This document shows positions 60,775 through 64,000 of a stretch of DNA of 64,000 nt, piece after piece. The stretch is taken from contig CAZCUX010000007.1 of assembly GCA_964502005.1 (NCBI GenBank), positions 1 through 64,000 on the forward strand, in the 5' to 3' direction. The DNA is from CAJWOS01 sp964502005 (GTDB taxonomy: Bacteria > Myxococcota_A > UBA796 > UBA2385). Numbering within the stretch: the stretch's first letter is position 1; each line of letters starts with the position of its first letter. A model generated the notes under the pieces. That model was not told where the DNA came from. It ran no database searches and saw only the letters and a list, made by a program, of their open reading frames with translations. A program made the translations under genes and the position numbers.

Positions 60775-61368
60775 ATGTCTGCTGCCTCTTTCCTTGACCG
60801 TGTGTTCGCCCATGCCCCGTCTTCAGTGGGCGGAGACTTTCAGTTTCAGGCGTGGCGCCACGCAGACCGCCCCACGCAAGAAGGATTCGGCATCCTCCCA
60901 ATTTCGGGTGTCGACGTAGACCGCCTCGCTGCCTGTATTCTCAATGTCGGCGCCTATCGTGGAAATGTCGATTACGTTGAAGAGAGCCGGGTGATTGCGG
61001 ATGCGCGCTACGCGCCGCCGGGCGCGGTTCGGTTCTACCAGAGAGTGAAGGTTCCGATGCTGGCCACCATTCAGATGGAGCTGGTGCTGTCGGACTATGG
61101 CGTGCGCAACGGCTGGCGGGTTCTCGCGTGGCACCAGCTGGATGCGGAAACGGCGCGGCTCAACCCCGACGTCGGCGCCCGCAGTGAGTACAACGTAGGC
61201 GCGTGGCTGCTGCGTTCGGATGCGGTCGGCTACGCGTTGAGCTCTGCGCCGCAGAAAGGCGACGTGGGACGCCTCAAGTTTGCGGCGCTCACGAAGGGTG
61301 CCGATGCGGGGGCACCCCAGGTGGTCAAGGCCAACATCAACGGCATGGTGGCTTGGTCGCGCCGATAG
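60775..61368 (+). CDS. Small cytosolic protein, possibly SRPBCC/START-like
   Basis: A 197-residue protein without a signal peptide, starting MSAASFLDRVFAHAPSSVGG. Alternating strand-like segments (VKVPMLATIQMELVLSDYG, GWRVLAWHQLD, RSEYNVGAWLLR) and a C-terminal VKANINGMVAWSR recall a START/SRPBCC fold, but I cannot confirm a family. It starts with a GAGGAG ribosome site and is divergent from argS (about 160 bases). A strong terminator follows at 61390. Confidence 0.6.
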   Translation: MSAASFLDRVFAHAPSSVGGDFQFQAWRHADRPTQEGFGILPISGVDVDRLAACILNVGAYRGNVDYVEESRVIADARYAPPGAVRFYQRVKVPMLATIQMELVLSDYGVRNGWRVLAWHQLDAETARLNPDVGARSEYNVGAWLLRSDAVGYALSSAPQKGDVGRLKFAALTKGADAGAPQVVKANINGMVAWSRR

Positions 61369-61389
61369 GTTCGACGCGCAACCACGACG

Positions 61390-61422
61390 GGGCGCTGTGT
61401 GCAATCACGGCGCCCTTTTTTT
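61390..61422 (+). terminator. Rho-independent terminator
   Basis: GGGCGC (61390-61395) pairs with GCGCCC (61410-61415); the loop can extend pairing with GTG/CAC. Seven T follow. It terminates the plus-strand gene ending at 61368. Confidence 0.85.
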
Positions 61423-61444
61423 AGGGCGCAGGCAGGTGCCCCCC

Positions 61445-61475
61445 AAAAAAAGGCCGCGTCGGGGAGGACGCGGCC
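61445..61475 (-). terminator. Rho-independent terminator
   Basis: On the minus strand, GGCCGCGTC and GACGCGGCC pair with a short loop (61452-61475) and run into seven T (61445-61451). It ends the choice-of-anchor A lipoprotein transcript, facing the previous terminator. Confidence 0.9.
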
Positions 61476-61526
61476 AAGCGGGGCAGGGGGCCGGACGGGC
61501 GGGGAACCCGTCGGCCAACTGCGTCC

Positions 61527-63017
61527 TCAGGGGCAGATTTCGAGGTCGCCGTCGAACAAATAGAGGTGGCCTTCACCATTGCCGGTGAGGTCGTGGGCGA
61601 TGATTGCGCCTTCGAAGTTGCCGTTGGTGAACGACACGCTGGCATGGGGAGCCAACATCGAGCCCATCCAGCTAATGCCCGAGAACGAAGCGCTGGTGGC
61701 TTCGTAGAAGTTCGTGAGAATGTCGGTTTGGTCGACACCGCTCATCGTGATGCCAGAGTTTCCGGCCGAGATGGTCGTACCGCTCACGTTGATGACGACG
61801 GTGCTGCCTGCTGGCGCAGAAATGGACATCGAGGTGGCCGACGCCAAGTCGGAGCCTGCAATGTTGAACACGTTGAGACCGCTGGCAGAACCGGAGAGCT
61901 GAATCGCTCCCCATGCAGTAACGCTGCTGGCGCCATTGGCCGTTGCGCCGGCCAGCACGTTGCTGAGTCCGTTCAGGTAGGTCTCTGCGCCGCTGAAGTC
62001 AATCGGCGAACCAGAGTTGGTGCTGCCTGTGATGGTTGCGTCGATGCCAATCGAAGCGGAGCCACCGTAGTAGCAATCACCGTGCACGGTGCCAGCTGCC
62101 AAGGAGAGGTCGTCGCCGGCCACCACTGCGGTGCCGCCGCTGCCGCGATGGTTGACCGAAAATCCGGTCATGCTGAGGTCATCGCCCGCCGCGACCGCGC
62201 CTTCGACATCCACGCCGCCCGTGTAGTCGTCGAACACGAAAACGCTGAACGCGCTCGCGTCGCCGAGGTCGTAGGTGACGCAGTAGCCGCAGTCTTCGCT
62301 GTCGTCCGTGTCGACATAGCCGTCGCCATCGTTGTCAACGCCGTCGTCGCAGTCTTCGGGGTCGTGCTCGCCTTCGCCTTCACCTTCTCCTTCACCTTCT
62401 CCTTCGCCTTCACCTTCGCCTTCACCTTCACCTTCTCCTTCGCCTTCACCTTCGCCTTCGCCTTCACCTTCTCCTTCGCCTTCACCTTCACCTTCTCCTT
62501 CGCCTTCACCTTCACCTTCACCTTCGCCTTCACCTTCGCCTTCACCTTCACCGCCATGACCATCATCGTCGTCGTCGTCGTCGTCGTCCTCGTCGTCGTC
62601 GTGGTCATCGTCATCATCGTGGTCATCGTCGTCATCGTCGCCATCGTCGTCGTGATGGTCGTCGTCGTCATCGTCGTGGTCGTCGTGGTCGTCGTGGTCA
62701 TCGTCGTCGTCGTCGCCGCCGCCCATATGGTCGTCGTCGTCGTCGTCGTCGTCGTGGTCGCCGTGGTCGTCTTTGTCGTCGTCCTTGCCGCCGTCTTCGC
62801 TCTTGTCGTCGTCGCCCTTGTCGTCATCGTCCTTGTCGGGGCCGTGGTCATGGTCCGATGGGCCATCACCTGCAGATTGGTTTTGGCCATCTGCCAACGC
62901 GGCGCGCGCGCGGGCGTCCAGATCGCCGTTTTCTTCTTCGGACACGCAGCCGGCCAAGGACAATCCGAGGATGCCAAAACGAAGGAGACTGAGAGTAGAA
63001 GATGTTGTTGCGGGCAT
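61527..63017 (-). CDS. Choice-of-anchor A lipoprotein with poly-Asp/His and (Glu-Gly) regions
   Basis: A 496-residue lipoprotein: MPATTSSTLSLLRFGILGLS ends in a LAGC lipobox. Residues about 60-153 are almost all Asp and His with some Gly and Lys, a highly acidic metal-binding stretch. Residues about 156-217 are 31 Glu-Gly dipeptides. A calcium-type loop (DGVDNDGDGYVDTDDSEDC) follows, then a choice-of-anchor A domain (about 250-496) with SVFVFDDYTGGVDVEGAVAA, AGDDLSMTGFSVNHRG, STVVINVSGTTIS, ISWMGSMLAPHASVSFT and GNGEGHLYLFDGDLEICP. Anchored by lipid at the N-terminus, it has no C-terminal sorting tail. A second domain copy lies at 26.7-27.5 kb. Confidence 0.85.
   Translation of the reverse strand: MPATTSSTLSLLRFGILGLSLAGCVSEEENGDLDARARAALADGQNQSAGDGPSDHDHGPDKDDDDKGDDDKSEDGGKDDDKDDHGDHDDDDDDDDHMGGGDDDDDDHDDHDDHDDDDDDHHDDDGDDDDDDHDDDDDHDDDEDDDDDDDDDGHGGEGEGEGEGEGEGEGEGEGEGEGEGEGEGEGEGEGEGEGEGEGEGEGEGEGEGEGEGEGEGEHDPEDCDDGVDNDGDGYVDTDDSEDCGYCVTYDLGDASAFSVFVFDDYTGGVDVEGAVAAGDDLSMTGFSVNHRGSGGTAVVAGDDLSLAAGTVHGDCYYGGSASIGIDATITGSTNSGSPIDFSGAETYLNGLSNVLAGATANGASSVTAWGAIQLSGSASGLNVFNIAGSDLASATSMSISAPAGSTVVINVSGTTISAGNSGITMSGVDQTDILTNFYEATSASFSGISWMGSMLAPHASVSFTNGNFEGAIIAHDLTGNGEGHLYLFDGDLEICP
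62367..62552 (-). repeat. 31-unit hexanucleotide repeat coding (Glu-Gly)n
   Basis: A 186-base tandem array of 6-base units (plus-strand CCTTCN-type, third-position variation) encoding 31 Glu-Gly dipeptides inside the choice-of-anchor A lipoprotein. Units differ only at wobble positions, suggesting selection on the protein and recent slippage. Copy number may vary between strains. Confidence 0.9.
62556..62850 (-). repeat. Degenerate trinucleotide-rich Asp/His coding region
   Basis: A GTC/ATC/GTG-rich (plus strand) stretch, read on minus as GAC/GAT/CAC codons, coding almost only Asp and His with scattered Gly, Lys and Glu. It forms the acidic region of the lipoprotein and is likely slippage-prone. 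Confidence 0.8.
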
Positions 63018-63647
63018 GAATGCTCCTGGGTGGTCAACGAACACGGATGGGGGGTGCCGTGAACTTCGGCTTCCTAAAATTCGCAAGGTGCGAAGGAGTG
63101 AAATTCAGTAGGCAGGGGATTTCGCTACTATTGCACTGAGGAATCGAGAGTCACAACCGATTTGTTGGACGCATCGCCGCTGGTTTCCAATGTGCGTCGA
63201 CGCACCTGTCGGCACCTTCTCTTTCGAGTGGACGGCGATGTGTGTAAAACGTTGATGCAGTCGCGATGATGGTGGAGGCAAACTTCGACGCGTTTCTGGC
63301 GGAGTGTCACGAATGTCGCGAAAAAATCCCCTCAATGTAGGGCGCGTTTCGCGAAAATGTGACAAGCGAACGGCAAGCCATGGCGCAAAGCAACGGGCGC
63401 CGCCGTGGAACGAGATCCCTTGTTTCCACGGTGGGGCGAGAAAGCACGAAGAAGCGTCTGGTATCGGCCTTTGTCGGCCACAACCGCGCTCTGCCCGCCG
63501 CGCGTTGCACGGTGATTGGCAACCGCAGAAGTCTGTCGGGATTCGCCGCGCGGTCGCGCGAGTGGGCCATCTGCTATTTGCGAAAACGGGCACAGGGACG
63601 CACAGGACATTATGTGCGTGGTCTATGGGCCGGGCGGTGGCCGCTTA
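63018..63647. other. Intergenic region with inverted repeat
   Basis: About 630 bases between the choice-of-anchor A lipoprotein and trmO, both on minus. It should contain the lipoprotein promoter. Open frames exist on both strands but have no motif. A long imperfect inverted repeat lies at 63305-63364. Confidence 0.45.
63305..63364. repeat. Nested inverted repeat, possible regulatory structure
   Basis: Outer arms TGTCAC (63305-63310) and GTGACA (63359-63364), inner arms TCGCGAAA (63316-63323) and TTTCGCGA (63347-63354), all exact complements, around a 23-base loop. No T run follows. It could be an operator or fold in RNA. Confidence 0.45.
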
Positions 63648-64000
63648 TCATTCCTCCTGCCGGGAGGAGTGCTTTGCTTCGGCGACGCGAATGGGCGCGC
63701 CACCGGATTCCGCGACCCATCCAGACGCAGCGTCGGGGAACGCATCGGCATAAGGTACATACGGCTTTACATCCAAAACTGGCGTGCCGTCGATGATATC
63801 GAGTCCCGCTACATGAAGCGTCGTGCCTTCGATGCCCAGCAAGCGCACGGCGGACAAGCCAATCGGATTGGGGCGGTGGGGCGCGCGCGTCGCAAAGATG
63901 CCGCGACGGGGCCCTCCGCGCGGCGGCCGTACCAAGGGTGGCCAGCCAGGTCCATTCAAGTGCATCCACGTCAGGAGCCAGATGCGCTCGAATCCCAGCA
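63648..64000 (-). CDS. trmO: tRNA threonylcarbamoyladenosine methyltransferase TrmO, 5' part outside window
   Basis: Partial: 117 codons of the C-terminal part; the frame continues past the window end. The visible sequence has FERIWLLTWMHLNGPGWPPL, then RGIFATRAPHRPNPIGLSAV and VAGLDIIDGTPVLDVKPYVP followed by YADAF, all signatures of TrmO (YaeB/TsaA), which methylates t6A37 of tRNAs. The protein ends soon after the core (SGWVAESGGAPIRVAEAKHS), without the longer C-terminal domain of E. coli TrmO. An internal ATG at 63965 is not the true start because the family core extends upstream. Confidence 0.93.
   Translation of the reverse strand, partial: LGFERIWLLTWMHLNGPGWPPLVRPPRGGPRRGIFATRAPHRPNPIGLSAVRLLGIEGTTLHVAGLDIIDGTPVLDVKPYVPYADAFPDAASGWVAESGGAPIRVAEAKHSSRQEE

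Noticed and set aside
62367..62850. Regular repeats considered as a CRISPR array
   Set aside because: Units are 6 and 3 bases long, lie inside a coding frame and have no unique spacers.
61566..63062. 498-codon open frame on plus opposite the poly-Asp/His lipoprotein
   Set aside because: It consists of Phe/Thr/Ser/Val runs that are the complement of the Glu-Gly and Asp/His codon repeats; the minus strand has lipobox, domain and terminator.

Overview
The window is GC-rich bacterial chromosome with densely packed genes and short operons. Several traits point to Myxococcota or a related deltaproteobacterial lineage: three proteins end in a MYXO-CTERM-like tail (Cys, hydrophobic segment, Arg cluster), there are MopE-type Asp/Cys repeats, FG-GAP and Ig-like repeat lipoproteins, two choice-of-anchor A proteins, two eukaryote-like Ser/Thr kinases (one fused to a formylglycine-enzyme-like domain) and many lipoproteins. 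The exact lineage cannot be fixed from the sequence alone. No rRNA, tRNA, CRISPR array, phage or transposase gene was recognised, so this looks like ordinary chromosome with a large secreted and surface proteome.

Layout. 1-5.6 kb: radical SAM protein, hybrid histidine kinase, a small secreted CHVPPGNP-motif protein, and a repeat-rich hydrophilic protein translationally coupled to a graspetide-synthetase-like ATP-grasp enzyme. 5.6-15.9 kb: a polyhydroxyalkanoate (PHA) locus with phaR divergent from a phasin-like gene, phaE, class III phaC and an acyl-CoA synthetase. The same strand runs on with tiny gaps into an outer-membrane-type protein, an alpha/beta hydrolase lipoprotein, a C-terminally anchored lipase and small surface proteins. 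16-19 kb: HExxH protein, then a GTGA-coupled EIIA-CBS protein and ArsB/NhaD-type permease. 19.6-30.6 kb: giant surface proteins (MopE plus seven FG-GAP repeats, a VIT/PEP-CTERM-like membrane protein, a choice-of-anchor A protein, an Ig plus LamG protein). 30.7-34.4 kb: a GpsA homologue lacking catalytic lysines, a PlsB-like acyltransferase and a kinase. 34.7-41 kb: cytochrome P450, trkA-trkH potassium uptake, an orphan DNA methyltransferase and a RibD-like reductase. 41.3-46.3 kb: subtilase plus coupled lipoprotein, GNAT, START-like and barrel-like proteins. 46.3-64 kb: nadA, NlpC/P60 lipoprotein, carbamoyltransferase, APH-like kinase, kinase-FGE fusion, truncated globin, thyA-folA, B12 radical SAM plus sulfatase-like lipoprotein, argS, a small cytosolic protein, a poly-Asp/His plus (Glu-Gly)31 choice-of-anchor A lipoprotein, and the 3' part of trmO.

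How genes may work together. The strongest integrated hypothesis is that 6.3-15.9 kb couples surface ester hydrolysis (lipase, hydrolase, barrel) to fatty-acid activation and PHA storage. A second candidate is the ATP-grasp enzyme with its co-translated repeat protein as substrate. A third is a local protein-sorting theme: MYXO-CTERM-like tails sharing a [DE]K-x-GCA core, next to one PEP-CTERM-like tail, with no sortase gene inside the window.
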